Shown here piece by piece: positions 33,439-41,880 of a stretch of DNA of 64,000 bases. Source of the DNA: Mucilaginibacter_A sp041088075. GTDB taxonomy: Bacteria; Bacteroidota; Bacteroidia; Sphingobacteriales; Sphingobacteriaceae. The translations under genes were made by a program, and so were the position numbers. The notes under the pieces were generated by a model. It did not search any database. It was given only the letters and a program-made list of their open reading frames with translations, and had not been told where the DNA came from. Positions within the stretch are counted from its first letter, which is position 1, and every line of letters begins with the position of its first letter. The stretch spans positions 1 to 64,000 of the forward strand of contig NZ_JBGCVY010000037.1 of NCBI RefSeq assembly GCF_041088075.1, read 5' to 3'.

Positions 33439-33461
33439 TGTATTAAGAAATTCAGATTATT

Positions 33462-34730
33462 TTAGATAATTGTTCCGCTTGGGATAATTGCGTTTTTCTT
33501 CACCACAATAATGCCTTCGGTAACGGTGTAAGTCCCAAAATCGCCGTCTTCCAAATGCTTGCCGCCATTGATTTTTACATCATTGCCGATGTAGCAGTTC
33601 TTGTCTAAAATGGCATTGTTGATGTAGCAACGTTCGCCGATGCCCATTATCGGTTTATTTTCTTCTTTATAAGCAGCTATTTGTTCCAGCGTTTGGTAAT
33701 AATCATTACCCATTACATAAGTATTAATGATTGTTGAACCAACGCCAATACGTGTACGGATGCCAATTACCGATCTGGAAATATGGGCAGCATGGATGAT
33801 ACAACCATCCGAAATCATGGCGTTGTGCAAGGAAGTTCCCGAAAGTTTGGAAGGCGGCAGCATCCTTGCCCTCGAAAAAATGCTTCTTTTATCAAACAAA
33901 TTAAACTGCGGGATTTCGTCGGTCAAACCTAAGTTGGCATCAAAAAAAGACGGAATGCTACCAATATCTGTCCAATAACCTTCGTACTGGTAACTCAAAA
34001 TTTTATTGTTGCCGATGGATTGCGGGATAATTTCTTTACCAAAATCGGCACGGGTGTTGCCTTCCAGCAAATCGTACAGCGTTTTGCGGTTAAACATATA
34101 AATACCCATCGAAGCCAAATAAATACGGCCTTGTTCCTTCATTTCTTCGCTCACTTCAGAATCCCAGCCTGGCAGCATGTCTTTTTTGGGTTTCTCAATA
34201 AAGGACGTAATCATTTGGTTTTCATCCGTTTTCAAAATACCAAAACCTGCCGAATCTACCTCATCAACCGGAATGGTTGCAATAGAAATCTCGGCGCCTT
34301 TTGCTTCATGTTCATCAATCATCTTGCAAAAGTCCATTTGGTACAACTGGTCGCCGGACAAAATCAACACGTAATCAAACTCGTGCGGTGCCAAATGATG
34401 TAACGATTGCCGTACCGCATCCGCCGTTCCCTGGTACCAGGTAGTGTTGTGCGGCGTTTGTTCGGCAGCCAAAATATCAACAAATGAATTGCTGAAAACA
34501 CTAAAATGGTAGGTGTTTTTGATGTGCTTGTTGAGCGAGGCCGAGTTAAACTGTGTCAGCACATAAATACGTTCGATGCCCGAGTTGATACAGTTGGAAA
34601 TGGGAATATCTACCAAGCGGTATTTTCCGGCAATAGGAACAGCGGGCTTAGAGCGTGTAGCTGTTAAAGGGAACAGCCGGGAACCCTGGCCGCCGCCCAA
34701 TACGATGCAGATTACTTTAGAGGAAGTCAT
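33462..34730 (-). CDS. glgC: glucose-1-phosphate adenylyltransferase
   Basis: 422 residues. Forms ADP-glucose for glycogen synthesis. Nucleotide-binding GGGQGSRLFPLT near the N-terminus, KPAVPIAGKYRLVDIPISNC, SGDQLYQMDF, FIEKP, and a C-terminal left-handed beta helix (about 300-422). The start overlaps the glgA stop by 4 bp, so the genes are translationally coupled. FDKRSIF near residue 280 is encoded by an exact dispersed 12-mer (33880-33891) read in reverse. Confidence 0.95.
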   Translation of the reverse strand: MTSSKVICIVLGGGQGSRLFPLTATRSKPAVPIAGKYRLVDIPISNCINSGIERIYVLTQFNSASLNKHIKNTYHFSVFSNSFVDILAAEQTPHNTTWYQGTADAVRQSLHHLAPHEFDYVLILSGDQLYQMDFCKMIDEHEAKGAEISIATIPVDEVDSAGFGILKTDENQMITSFIEKPKKDMLPGWDSEVSEEMKEQGRIYLASMGIYMFNRKTLYDLLEGNTRADFGKEIIPQSIGNNKILSYQYEGYWTDIGSIPSFFDANLGLTDEIPQFNLFDKRSIFSRARMLPPSKLSGTSLHNAMISDGCIIHAAHISRSVIGIRTRIGVGSTIINTYVMGNDYYQTLEQIAAYKEENKPIMGIGERCYINNAILDKNCYIGNDVKINGGKHLEDGDFGTYTVTEGIIVVKKNAIIPSGTII

Positions 34731-36151
34731 GATTTAGGTTTTAAACTTTGGTAGAGATGAATATATTCTTTGGCTGAACGCGCCCAGGAAAAATCCAGGG
34801 ACATCGTTTGCGGATATAACAATTGTAAAGCCGCTGTGTTCTTAAAAAGTTCGATTGCTCTTTTTATGCCGGTAAAAACAGCATCCACTGTAGCTGCTTC
34901 GCACCGGATGCCATAGCCGTTGGGTTCACTAATATCAATCACCGTATCTTTCAAGCCGCCGGTGCTGTTTACCACCGGAATGGTAGCGTAACGCAAAGCA
35001 TAAAGCTGGTTTAAGCCGCAAGGCTCAACCCGCGAAGGCATCAAAATAAAATCTGCGCCGGCATAAATGCGGTGCGCCAGTTCTTCGTTGTAACCGATGT
35101 AAGCGTTGTACCGGCCGGGGAATGCTTCTTTTAGGGCACTTAATTCATGCTCGGTTGCGGCTTCACCAGAACCTAAAATCAAAACACTGACCGGGTTTTC
35201 TGTATCTACAAATATCTGCCTGAAAATTTCGGGCAATAAATCCGCGCCTTTTTCGCCAACCAGTCTGCCGATGAAAGTAAACAAAGGTTTATCCGGAGAA
35301 AAGCCAAACTGCTCACATAAAAAAGCTTTGTTGGATGCTTTTTTTACCGCAACATTTTTAGTTTTGTAATGAGTTACAATCATCGGATCGTTTTCCGGGT
35401 CCCAAACATCGTAATCAATACCGTTGATGATGCCGGTTCCATGCGCTTTTTCCAGTTCAAACAAATATTCCAAACCGTTAGAATTGGAAGTCAGTTCCAG
35501 CAAATAACTTGGCGAAACCGTTGTAAAAGCATCCGCGCAGCGCACCGCCGAAGCTAAAGGGTTGATGCCACCGTTCCAATCCAGCAAACCCGTTTTCCAG
35601 GGGTCAACATCGGGCAAATAGTTAAACTTTTCCCAACCAAAAGCACCATGATATTGCCCGTTATGAATGGTGAAAACGGTACGAATGTTGGAAAGCGACG
35701 TGTAACGCCGGGAATAATAAAGCAGGAAAGGCACCAATCCGGTTTGATGGTCGTGGCAATGGATGACATCCGCCTGCTCGCCCGACCACAGCATCCAATC
35801 TAAAAAAGCTAATTGGAAAGCCGTAAAGCGTTCTACATCATCATCGTAACCGTAAACTTCCGTCCGGTCCAGCAAACCCGGGATTTTCAGGATGTATAGA
35901 TCAAAACCTAATTTTTTGGTTTTTTCTTTTAGGATTTCAAAGTAGAAAGGCATGTTGCCCATCGAACTTGTGGCCCTAAAAACAGTATCAAAAGCGTTTT
36001 CCTGTACAAACTTGCGCTCGTAAAAAGGCATCACTACAACCGCTTCTACGCCCAACTGGTTCAGGTATTTTGGCAACGCGCCGACCACATCGCCCAAACC
36101 GCCAATTTTAGCAACAGGATAACATTCTGCGCTTAAATGAATTACTTTCAT
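34727..36151 (-). CDS. glgA: glycogen synthase (GT5)
   Basis: 474 residues from ATG 36151 (MKVIHLSAECYP, the family start; a TTG lies three codons upstream). ADP-glucose site KIGGLGDVVGALP at the N-terminus, FTIHNGQYHG, GRLVGEKGADLLPEI, MPSRVEPCGLNQLYA and STGGLKDTV. It elongates alpha-1,4-glucan from the ADP-glucose made by the downstream glgC. The gene carries four repeat-like stretches, including a 24-base one at 34862-34885 encoding DAVFTGIK. Confidence 0.95.
   Translation of the reverse strand: MKVIHLSAECYPVAKIGGLGDVVGALPKYLNQLGVEAVVVMPFYERKFVQENAFDTVFRATSSMGNMPFYFEILKEKTKKLGFDLYILKIPGLLDRTEVYGYDDDVERFTAFQLAFLDWMLWSGEQADVIHCHDHQTGLVPFLLYYSRRYTSLSNIRTVFTIHNGQYHGAFGWEKFNYLPDVDPWKTGLLDWNGGINPLASAVRCADAFTTVSPSYLLELTSNSNGLEYLFELEKAHGTGIINGIDYDVWDPENDPMIVTHYKTKNVAVKKASNKAFLCEQFGFSPDKPLFTFIGRLVGEKGADLLPEIFRQIFVDTENPVSVLILGSGEAATEHELSALKEAFPGRYNAYIGYNEELAHRIYAGADFILMPSRVEPCGLNQLYALRYATIPVVNSTGGLKDTVIDISEPNGYGIRCEAATVDAVFTGIKRAIELFKNTAALQLLYPQTMSLDFSWARSAKEYIHLYQSLKPKS
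34862..34885 (-). repeat. sister-form repeat inside glgA
   Basis: On the minus strand GATGCTGTTTTTA then CCGGCATAAAA. It differs from intergenic copies (21953, 14870) at one base and is read in frame as D-A-V-F-T-G-I-K. Confidence 0.85.
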
Positions 36152-36232
36152 GCTTTGCAAGTTTTAGAATTGGTGGCTCAATGTAACAATTATATTATTG
36201 CAAACTGCGATTCAAAAAATAAGTTTTCGTTA

Positions 36233-39049
36233 TCAATGCGCTTCCAGCCAGTTGCTGCCCACGCCCGTTTCTACCACAATCGGCACGTTGGTTTTAAACG
36301 CGTTTTGCATCAGTTCTTTAACCAAAGGCATCACCGTTTCCACTTCTGTTTTGGGCACGTCAAACACCAGTTCGTCATGCACCTGCATTGTCATTTTGGT
36401 ATCCAGTTTTTTGTTGATGAGTTCGTTGTGGATGTTGATCATCGCAATCTTGATCATGTCCGCCGCCGAACCTTGGATTGGTGCATTGATCGCGTTTCGC
36501 TCGGCATAACCACGAACGGTTGGATTGGCTGAATTAATATCGCGCAAATACCGGCGGCGGCCCATCAAAGTTTCCACATAACCATTCTCTCTGGCAAAAT
36601 CCAATGTGCTGCTCATGTAAGTTTTAATGCCCGAATATTGGTTAAAATACTGTTCGATAATTTCGGTGGCTTCCTTGCGGGAAATACCCAAACCTTGCGA
36701 CAAACCAAAAGCTGATTGTCCGTAAATGATCCCGAAATTTACCGCTTTTGCGTTCCGGCGTTCAGTGGAAGTTACTTCTTCAATCGTTCGGCCATAAACT
36801 TTTGCTGCGGTTGCCGTGTGGATATCAATGCCCTTAAAAAAAGCATCCATCATGTTTTCATCTTTGCTGATCTCGGCAATTAAACGCAATTCGATTTGCG
36901 AATAATCCGCAGAAAGCAACACATGGTCTTCGTCCCTCGGCTCAAAAGCTTTGCGCACTTCGCGGCCGCGTTCTGTCCGGATCGGGATATTTTGCAAGTT
37001 TGGATTGTTGGAACTTAGCCTTCCCGTTGCTGCAACTGCCTGGTTATAAGAAGTATGTACACGGCCGGTTTTTGGGTTGATCATCAGCGGCAAAGCATCC
37101 ACATAAGTTGATTTTAGTTTTTGTAACTGGCGGAAATCCAGAATATCGCGCACAATATCACTTTTATTGGCCAGTAAAAGAAGCACGTCTTCGCCGGTTT
37201 GATATTGCCCGGTTTTGGTTTTTTTAGCTTTTGGGTCCAGCATCAACTTCTCAAACAAAACTTCTCCGAGTTGTTTCGGTGATGAAATATTGAATTTTAG
37301 TCCGGCCTTTTCATAAACCGTTTTTTCCAACTGCGCCAAATCGTTTTCCAAATGCGCGGACGATTCGTTCAGCGTTTCGCGGTTGATTTTCACGCCTTCA
37401 AACTCCATTTCGGCCAGCACATAAATCAACGGAAACTCTAAATCATGCGCTAATTTTTCGGCTTTCACCGATTTTAAAACCGGTTCAAATGCTTCTTTTA
37501 GCTGCAAAGTTATGTCGGCATCTTCGGAAGCATATTCTTTGATTTTTTCGATTTCCACGTCGCGCATCGTACCCTGGTTTTTCCCTTTGGGACCGATCAA
37601 AGAAGTGATGGAAACCGGCGAATAACCTAAATAATTTTCGGCCAGCAAATCCATGTTGTGGCGCGTATCGGGATCAATGAGGTAATGCGCCATCATCGTA
37701 TCAAACAAAGCGCCTTGCAGGTTTACGCCGTACCATTTCAACACCAAAATATCAAACTTGAGGTTTTGGCCGATCTTCGTGATCTTTTCGTTTTCCAAAA
37801 CCGCTTTAAATTCGTTAACGATGTTTTGGGTTTCGATTTGATCCGCAGGAACCGGAACGTAATAACCTTGGCCAACTTTTACGGAAAAAGACAAACCCAC
37901 CAACTCGCATTGGTTGGCATCGGTTCCAGTAGTTTCTGTATCAAAGCAAATTGAAGTCTGGCCGGAAAGCAGATTAATCAGTTCTTTTCGCTTTTCTGGC
38001 GTGTCCATCAAAAAATATTTGTGTGGCGTATTGTCAATATTTTTGCTGACAACCATTGGTTCCGGCGTTTCAATTTCCACTGATTTTTTTGTGGTAAAAG
38101 AAGCATTGCCATTTTCTGTGGGATTGCTAAACAAATCAGCCTGAACACCGATGGAAGAACGTGCTTCGTTTACCGAGAAATCTTCGCCAAAAACCCGTCG
38201 GCCAATCGTCCTGAATTCCAGTTCGGCAAAAAGCGGTTCTAATAATTCGCGGCTTGGTGCGCCAACCAGCAAAGCGTCTTCGTCCAGTTCAACCGGCGCA
38301 TTCAGCAAAATAGTCGCTAATTTTTTGGAAACCAAACCCTGCTCGGCAAACTTCTCCACGTTTTCGCGCATTTTGCCTTTTAATTGATCCGCGTTTTTGA
38401 TTACTTCTTCTACCGAACCAAACTGTTTAATCAGCAGTTTCGCCGTTTTTTCGCCAATGCCCGGAATGCCCGGAATGTTGTCCACCGCATCGCCCCACAA
38501 ACCCAAAATATCTATGACTTGCTCCGGCGTTTGCACTTCCCATTTTTCCAATACTTCTTTTACCCCTAAAATTTCCATGTCGTTGCCCATGCGCGCAGGT
38601 TTGTAAACGAAAATGTTTTCGGAAACCAACTGGCAAAAATCTTTGTCCGGCGTCATGCAAAAAACGGTGTAGCCTTTTTGTTCGGCTTTTTTGGCCAAAG
38701 TGCCAATCACGTCGTCGGCTTCAAAACCATCCGAAGTGATTAGCGGAATATTAAAACCTTCCACCAAACGAAAAACGTAGGGCAAAGCCAGCGACAAATC
38801 TTCGGGCATGGCTTGGCGATGCGCTTTGTAAGCCACAAAATCGGTATGGCGTTCGGTAGGCGCGTCGGTATCAAAAACAACGGCGAGATGTGTTGGCGCT
38901 TCTTTTTTAAGGATTTCCATCAGCGTGTTGGCAAAACCCATCACGGCCGAGGTGTTGATGCCACCCGAAGTAAAGCGCGGGTTTTTGCTGAGGGCGAAAT
39001 GGGCGCGGTAAATAAGCGCCATGCCATCCAAAAGGAATAATTTTTTCAT
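36233..39049 (-). CDS. polA: DNA polymerase I
   Basis: 938 residues from ATG 39049 (MKKLFLLDGMALIYRAHF); the frame runs 59 codons further upstream through non-conserved sequence containing a tandem repeat. 5'-3' exonuclease (1 to about 260: SDGFEADDVIGTLA, IPGIPGIGEKTA), an apparently intact 3'-5' exonuclease (FDTETTGTDANQCELVGLSF), and polymerase (SADYSQIELR, motif B AKAVNFGIIYGQSAFG, motif C VHDELVF). It acts in Okazaki fragment processing and repair. Several repeat cores fall in it, e.g. NASFTTKK (38099) in the inter-domain linker. Confidence 0.96.
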   Translation of the reverse strand: MKKLFLLDGMALIYRAHFALSKNPRFTSGGINTSAVMGFANTLMEILKKEAPTHLAVVFDTDAPTERHTDFVAYKAHRQAMPEDLSLALPYVFRLVEGFNIPLITSDGFEADDVIGTLAKKAEQKGYTVFCMTPDKDFCQLVSENIFVYKPARMGNDMEILGVKEVLEKWEVQTPEQVIDILGLWGDAVDNIPGIPGIGEKTAKLLIKQFGSVEEVIKNADQLKGKMRENVEKFAEQGLVSKKLATILLNAPVELDEDALLVGAPSRELLEPLFAELEFRTIGRRVFGEDFSVNEARSSIGVQADLFSNPTENGNASFTTKKSVEIETPEPMVVSKNIDNTPHKYFLMDTPEKRKELINLLSGQTSICFDTETTGTDANQCELVGLSFSVKVGQGYYVPVPADQIETQNIVNEFKAVLENEKITKIGQNLKFDILVLKWYGVNLQGALFDTMMAHYLIDPDTRHNMDLLAENYLGYSPVSITSLIGPKGKNQGTMRDVEIEKIKEYASEDADITLQLKEAFEPVLKSVKAEKLAHDLEFPLIYVLAEMEFEGVKINRETLNESSAHLENDLAQLEKTVYEKAGLKFNISSPKQLGEVLFEKLMLDPKAKKTKTGQYQTGEDVLLLLANKSDIVRDILDFRQLQKLKSTYVDALPLMINPKTGRVHTSYNQAVAATGRLSSNNPNLQNIPIRTERGREVRKAFEPRDEDHVLLSADYSQIELRLIAEISKDENMMDAFFKGIDIHTATAAKVYGRTIEEVTSTERRNAKAVNFGIIYGQSAFGLSQGLGISRKEATEIIEQYFNQYSGIKTYMSSTLDFARENGYVETLMGRRRYLRDINSANPTVRGYAERNAINAPIQGSAADMIKIAMINIHNELINKKLDTKMTMQVHDELVFDVPKTEVETVMPLVKELMQNAFKTNVPIVVETGVGSNWLEAH

Positions 39050-39067
39050 GGAAGATATGATTGCACC

Positions 39068-39109
39068 GATTTTGAAATTGATTACACGGATTTTGAAATT
39101 GATTACACG
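39068..39109. repeat. 21-bp tandem duplication
   Basis: Two perfect adjacent copies of GATTTTGAAATTGATTACAC plus G, between polA and tag, in the polA leader. Probably slippage or a short common repeat (GATTACACGGATT). Confidence 0.85.
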
Positions 39110-39156
39110 GATTAATGCAATTTTAAGGATTTGGATTGATTGTAGCGAAGGGAAGA

Positions 39157-39726
39157 TCAGAATCTGAAACTGCAATTTGCAGCGTGGTCGTTCACCATGC
39201 CGGTTGCCTGCATGTGCGCGTAGCAAATGGTAGAACCGAAAAATTTGAAGCCGCGTTTTTTTAAGTTTTTGCTAATGGCATCGGAGATTTTGGTTGTAAT
39301 GATTGGTTCGCTATCAAGTTCTTTTTGGGTGATGATCGGTTTTTCTTCGGGCATAAAACTGTACAAATATTTATCGAAGGAGCCATACTGTTTTTGCACC
39401 TGTAAAAACAGTATCGCATTGCTGATAGCCGCCTGGATTTTTAAACGGTTTCGGATAATGCCGACATCTTGCATCAACCGTTCTACATCGGCTTCGGTAA
39501 ATGCGGCTACTTTTTCGGCATCAAAATTGGCAAAAGCTTTTCGGTAATTTTCTCTTTTACGCAAAATGGTGAGCCAACTTAAACCGGCTTGTGCGGATTC
39601 GAGCACTAAAAATTCAAACAAAACCTGATCATTATGAACCTCTTTGCCCCATTCTTCATCATGGTATTTGGTGTATAATGGGTCGTTTCCGCACCAGGAA
39701 CAACGCGTAATTCTGTTTTCTTCCAT
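39157..39726 (-). CDS. tag: DNA-3-methyladenine glycosylase I
   Basis: 189 residues, normal length. RCSWCGNDPLYTKYHDEEWG carries the first zinc-site Cys and the catalytic-region residues. LESAQAGLSWLTILRKRENYR and FKFFGSTICYAHMQATGMVNDH complete the signature. It excises 3-methyladenine in base excision repair. A perfect 11-bp inverted sister-form repeat (39385-39414) lies inside the coding sequence, encoding AILFLQVQKQY, and could form an mRNA hairpin. Confidence 0.95.
   Translation of the reverse strand: MEENRITRCSWCGNDPLYTKYHDEEWGKEVHNDQVLFEFLVLESAQAGLSWLTILRKRENYRKAFANFDAEKVAAFTEADVERLMQDVGIIRNRLKIQAAISNAILFLQVQKQYGSFDKYLYSFMPEEKPIITQKELDSEPIITTKISDAISKNLKKRGFKFFGSTICYAHMQATGMVNDHAANCSFRF
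39385..39414. repeat. sister-form palindrome inside tag
   Basis: ATACTGTTTTT and AAAAACAGTAT, exact inverted arms around GCACCTGT, fully within coding sequence. Confidence 0.92.
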
Positions 39727-39736
39727 GGCTAAAAAT

Positions 39737-39770
39737 AAAAAATGCCGCCTAATTTAAGCAGCATTTTTTA
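39737..39770 (-). terminator. terminator after the YXWGXW-type lipoprotein gene
   Basis: AAAAAATGCCGCC and AGCAGCATTTTTT form a stem with one mismatch around a TAATTTA loop. It lies between the lipoprotein stop and the tag start. Confidence 0.75.
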
Positions 39771-39776
39771 TTTATA

Positions 39777-40073
39777 CTATCGGGCTGGCCGCCAACCGCC
39801 GCGAACCCAGGAATGTCCGCGCGAACCGTGGTTCCAGTAGCCGGGCCGGTAGCTGTAGTTTGGCCGCGGCCTGCTCCAGTAACCAGGGCGGGCAACGTAG
39901 CGGCCGCTGTTCCAATAATATTCCGGCCCGATCCAGATTGCTCCGCCGTAAGGCGGCGCAGGGCGCGTGTAAAGATAAGGTGCAGGGCGTTCGGCCACAT
40001 AATATCCGCCGCCGCAGGATGCCAGCAGCAAGGTTAAGGTTGAAGCCAGCAGGAATAATTTTATCGTTTTCAT
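39777..40073 (-). CDS. small Tyr/Trp/Pro-rich lipoprotein (YXWGXW-repeat type)
   Basis: 98 residues. Lipobox LLASC gives Cys20. The mature part is a low-complexity chain of Y, W, P, R and G with repeats such as PGYWSRPRP and PGYWNHGSRG, resembling the YXWGXW motif proteins of Gram-negatives. Probably outer-membrane attached and of unknown function. The composition is GC-rich and a second overlapping frame looks open only because of this bias. Confidence 0.8.
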   Translation of the reverse strand: MKTIKLFLLASTLTLLLASCGGGYYVAERPAPYLYTRPAPPYGGAIWIGPEYYWNSGRYVARPGYWSRPRPNYSYRPGYWNHGSRGHSWVRGGWRPAR

Positions 40074-40138
40074 AGTTTTAGGTTTTTTGGAAATTATGAC
40101 CGATGGAAAATCCCAGCGTTTAATATGTAACAGTTATT

Positions 40139-40162
40139 TTGCTTCTTTTAGCAGGCAAAAAA
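40139..40162 (+). repeat. solo repeat, one base short of the 12-mer
   Basis: TTGCTTCTTTTA then GCAGGCAAAAAAC, upstream of the lipoprotein gene. Confidence 0.7.
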
Positions 40163-40194
40163 CTGAGAACCAAAAACCTGTAACAAGCAAGCAA

Positions 40195-40536
40195 TTATCC
40201 GTTCAACTCGTCCCAATATTCCACGGCGCGGCGGTAATGCGGGATCACAATCGAGCCGCCAACCAAATTGGCGATCATAAAAACTTCGTTGATTTCATCC
40301 TGGTCAACGCCTTCATCATGGCATTTTTCTAAATGGTATTTGATGCAGTCATCGCAACGCAAAACCATCGAAGCCACCAAACCCAGCATTTCTTTGGTTT
40401 TTACATCCAATGCTCCGGCCGCATAAGTGGTGGTATCCAAAGCAAAAAAACGCTTGATATTGGTGTTCGAAGTTTCCATGATCCGGCTGTTCATCCGGCT
40501 GCGGTAATCGTTAAAATCGTTTGTTAAATTTCCCAT
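40195..40536 (-). CDS. carboxymuconolactone decarboxylase family protein (small)
   Basis: 113 residues. Helical fold with the redox pair in LRCDDCIKYHLEKCHDEGV (CxxC plus His), the CMD/AhpD signature. The compact length fits the family. Probably a peroxidase-type redox protein; the partner is unknown. It lies 28 bp downstream of the alkyltransferase-like gene and on the same strand, with a repeat in the gap. Confidence 0.87.
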   Translation of the reverse strand: MGNLTNDFNDYRSRMNSRIMETSNTNIKRFFALDTTTYAAGALDVKTKEMLGLVASMVLRCDDCIKYHLEKCHDEGVDQDEINEVFMIANLVGGSIVIPHYRRAVEYWDELNG

Positions 40537-40555
40537 GTTTGTTGTTTTTGTGCCG

Positions 40556-40580
40556 ATGCTTCTTTTATGCCCCTAAATTT
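40556..40580 (+). repeat. 12-mer repeat overlapping the stop of the alkyltransferase-like gene
   Basis: Exact ATGCTTCTTTTA; the TTA at 40565-40567 is the stop codon (TAA) of the minus-strand gene. The repeat therefore supplies the terminus. Confidence 0.88.
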
Positions 40581-40906
40581 AGTGCTTCGGCCGGGTCCCA
40601 AAATACCTGTTTAAAGTTTTTGATCCGGTCGTCTTCCACCACAATTCCTTCGTTTTCCAACAGTTGCTGCATTAAATGCGGACTGCCGAAATGCTGTTTT
40701 CCGGTCAGCAATCCCGACCGGTTGACCACACGATGAGCCGGAACAGGCGGAAAAATACGTACCGAAGCGCCCATCGCATAACCAACCATTCGCGACGAAC
40801 CTTTTGTGCCCAGAAACTCGGCAATAGCGCCATAACTGGTTACCCTGCCGACCGGAATTTGGCGGACAACCCAATAAACGCGTTCATAAAAACTATCATT
40901 TTCCAT
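40565..40906 (-). CDS. alkyltransferase-like DNA repair protein (MGMT family without active Cys)
   Basis: 113 residues, the size of the stand-alone DNA-binding domain. VYWVVRQIPVGRVTSYGAIAEFLG carries the HTH with the Arg finger region (SSRMVGYAM). The active-site position reads PVPAHRVV instead of PCHR, so the alkyl-accepting Cys is absent. Such ATL proteins bind O6-alkylguanine and recruit nucleotide excision repair. It starts 9 bp after trmB and is probably cotranscribed. Confidence 0.88.
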   Translation of the reverse strand: MENDSFYERVYWVVRQIPVGRVTSYGAIAEFLGTKGSSRMVGYAMGASVRIFPPVPAHRVVNRSGLLTGKQHFGSPHLMQQLLENEGIVVEDDRIKNFKQVFWDPAEALNLGA

Positions 40907-40914
40907 CGTTCAAT

Positions 40915-41565
40915 TTAATCAAAAGAAAATTTGAGGTAATTGATGTTCTTGTTGTTTTTGAGGTATTTTTTCTCGTAGTAAGTTTTGATGGACAGGATTT
41001 CATCTGCAAATACTGAATGATACAAATCATTTGTGGCGATGTGCAGCTTTAACTGATGTTCTTCGATTTTGGCCAAAGTGTAAGCATACAAATTATCGTC
41101 ATCGGTTTTAAGATGAACCAAGCCGCCGGGCTGCAAAATATTTCGATAATTAACTAAGAAACGGGAGGAAGTCAGCCGTTTTTTTTCGCGGCTTACTTGC
41201 GGTTGCGGATCGGGAAACGTAATCCAGATTTCCGAAACTTCTTTCGGTTCAAAATAAGCTTCGATGTTTTCAATCTGGATTCTTAAAAAAGCAACATTCG
41301 TTACCGCTTCTTCCAAAGCTGTTTTTGCACCGCGCCAAATCCGGTTTCCTTTATAATCAATGCCGATGAAGTTTTTTTCGGGAAAAAGCCGTGCCATTTC
41401 TACGGTGTATTCCCCTTTTCCGCAGGCCAGTTCTAAAACCAACGGATGCTGGTTTTCAAATTGCTGCGGATGCCATTGGCCTTTGCGTGCGTGGCCTTCT
41501 TCTAACTGTAAAACGTTTTCGAAAGTTGAAATTTCTGCAAAGCGCCTTAATTTATCTTTTCCCAA
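40915..41565 (-). CDS. trmB: tRNA (guanine-N7)-methyltransferase
   Basis: 216 residues. LELACGKGEYTVEMARLFPEKNFIGIDYKGNRIWRG holds the SAM loop and acidic residue (read as two motifs). EIWITFPDPQP is the TrmB signature (FPDPxPK-like), followed by RFLVNYRNILQPGG and LKTDDDNLY. It methylates G46 in tRNA. The C-terminus is slightly extended and Lys/Asn-rich. It heads a three-gene run with the alkyltransferase-like and CMD genes. Confidence 0.93.
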   Translation of the reverse strand: MGKDKLRRFAEISTFENVLQLEEGHARKGQWHPQQFENQHPLVLELACGKGEYTVEMARLFPEKNFIGIDYKGNRIWRGAKTALEEAVTNVAFLRIQIENIEAYFEPKEVSEIWITFPDPQPQVSREKKRLTSSRFLVNYRNILQPGGLVHLKTDDDNLYAYTLAKIEEHQLKLHIATNDLYHSVFADEILSIKTYYEKKYLKNNKNINYLKFSFD

Positions 41566-41683
41566 ACCAAAATATTTAATCGGTAAAAATAGCTTTAGCG
41601 GGTAACTCCTGAAAATGAAAATTTAAATAAGGAAGGTTTTTAAATTTATAGTGCACGTTATTATTTGTACAATAAAAAAATAC

Positions 41684-41781
41684 ATGCTTCTTTTATCGGG
41701 TAAAAATTGGTGTACTTATTTGCTTGAACTTAACAAATTAAAAAAACTACCATTAAGATTTTTAGGTGATAAAAGAAGCAT
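41684..41781. repeat. paired 12-mer element (MITE-like)
   Basis: 98 bp. Left arm ATGCTTCTTTTA, TCGGGTAAAAATTGGTG. Right arm TACCATTAAGATTTTTAGGTGA, TAAAAGAAGCAT. The TTAAACAACTTTT flank on the right resembles that of the element at 16610. Confidence 0.93.
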
Positions 41782-41828
41782 CAACGCAGAAAAAAATTAA
41801 ACAACTTTTACTATAAAAAGCATTGAAA

Positions 41829-41861
41829 CAAAAAAAGCAGGCTTTGTTGAACCTGCTTTTC
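41829..41861 (-). terminator. bidirectional terminator
   Basis: AAAAAAGCAGG and CCTGCTTTT form a stem around CTTTGTTGAA. It lies 20 bp after the stop of the minus-strand gene at 41881. Confidence 0.8.
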
Positions 41862-41880
41862 TGATTGGTTTGTATCGAAA

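Larger units (their letters stand above)
33050..33461. other. 412-bp intergenic region with a paired repeat and the glgC terminator
   Basis: No coding signal. It contains the Rid gene leader, the paired element at 33196-33284 and the terminator at 33403-33438. Confidence 0.7.

Noticed and set aside
36233..39226. N-terminally extended PolA of 997 residues
   Set aside because: The 59 extra codons cross a 21-bp tandem duplication and non-conserved sequence; MKKLFLLDG at 39049 is the family start.
39749..40000. Second frame overlapping the small lipoprotein gene
   Set aside because: The other frame has a lipobox and an aromatic repeat pattern; this one is Ala/Gly/Thr-rich by GC bias only.
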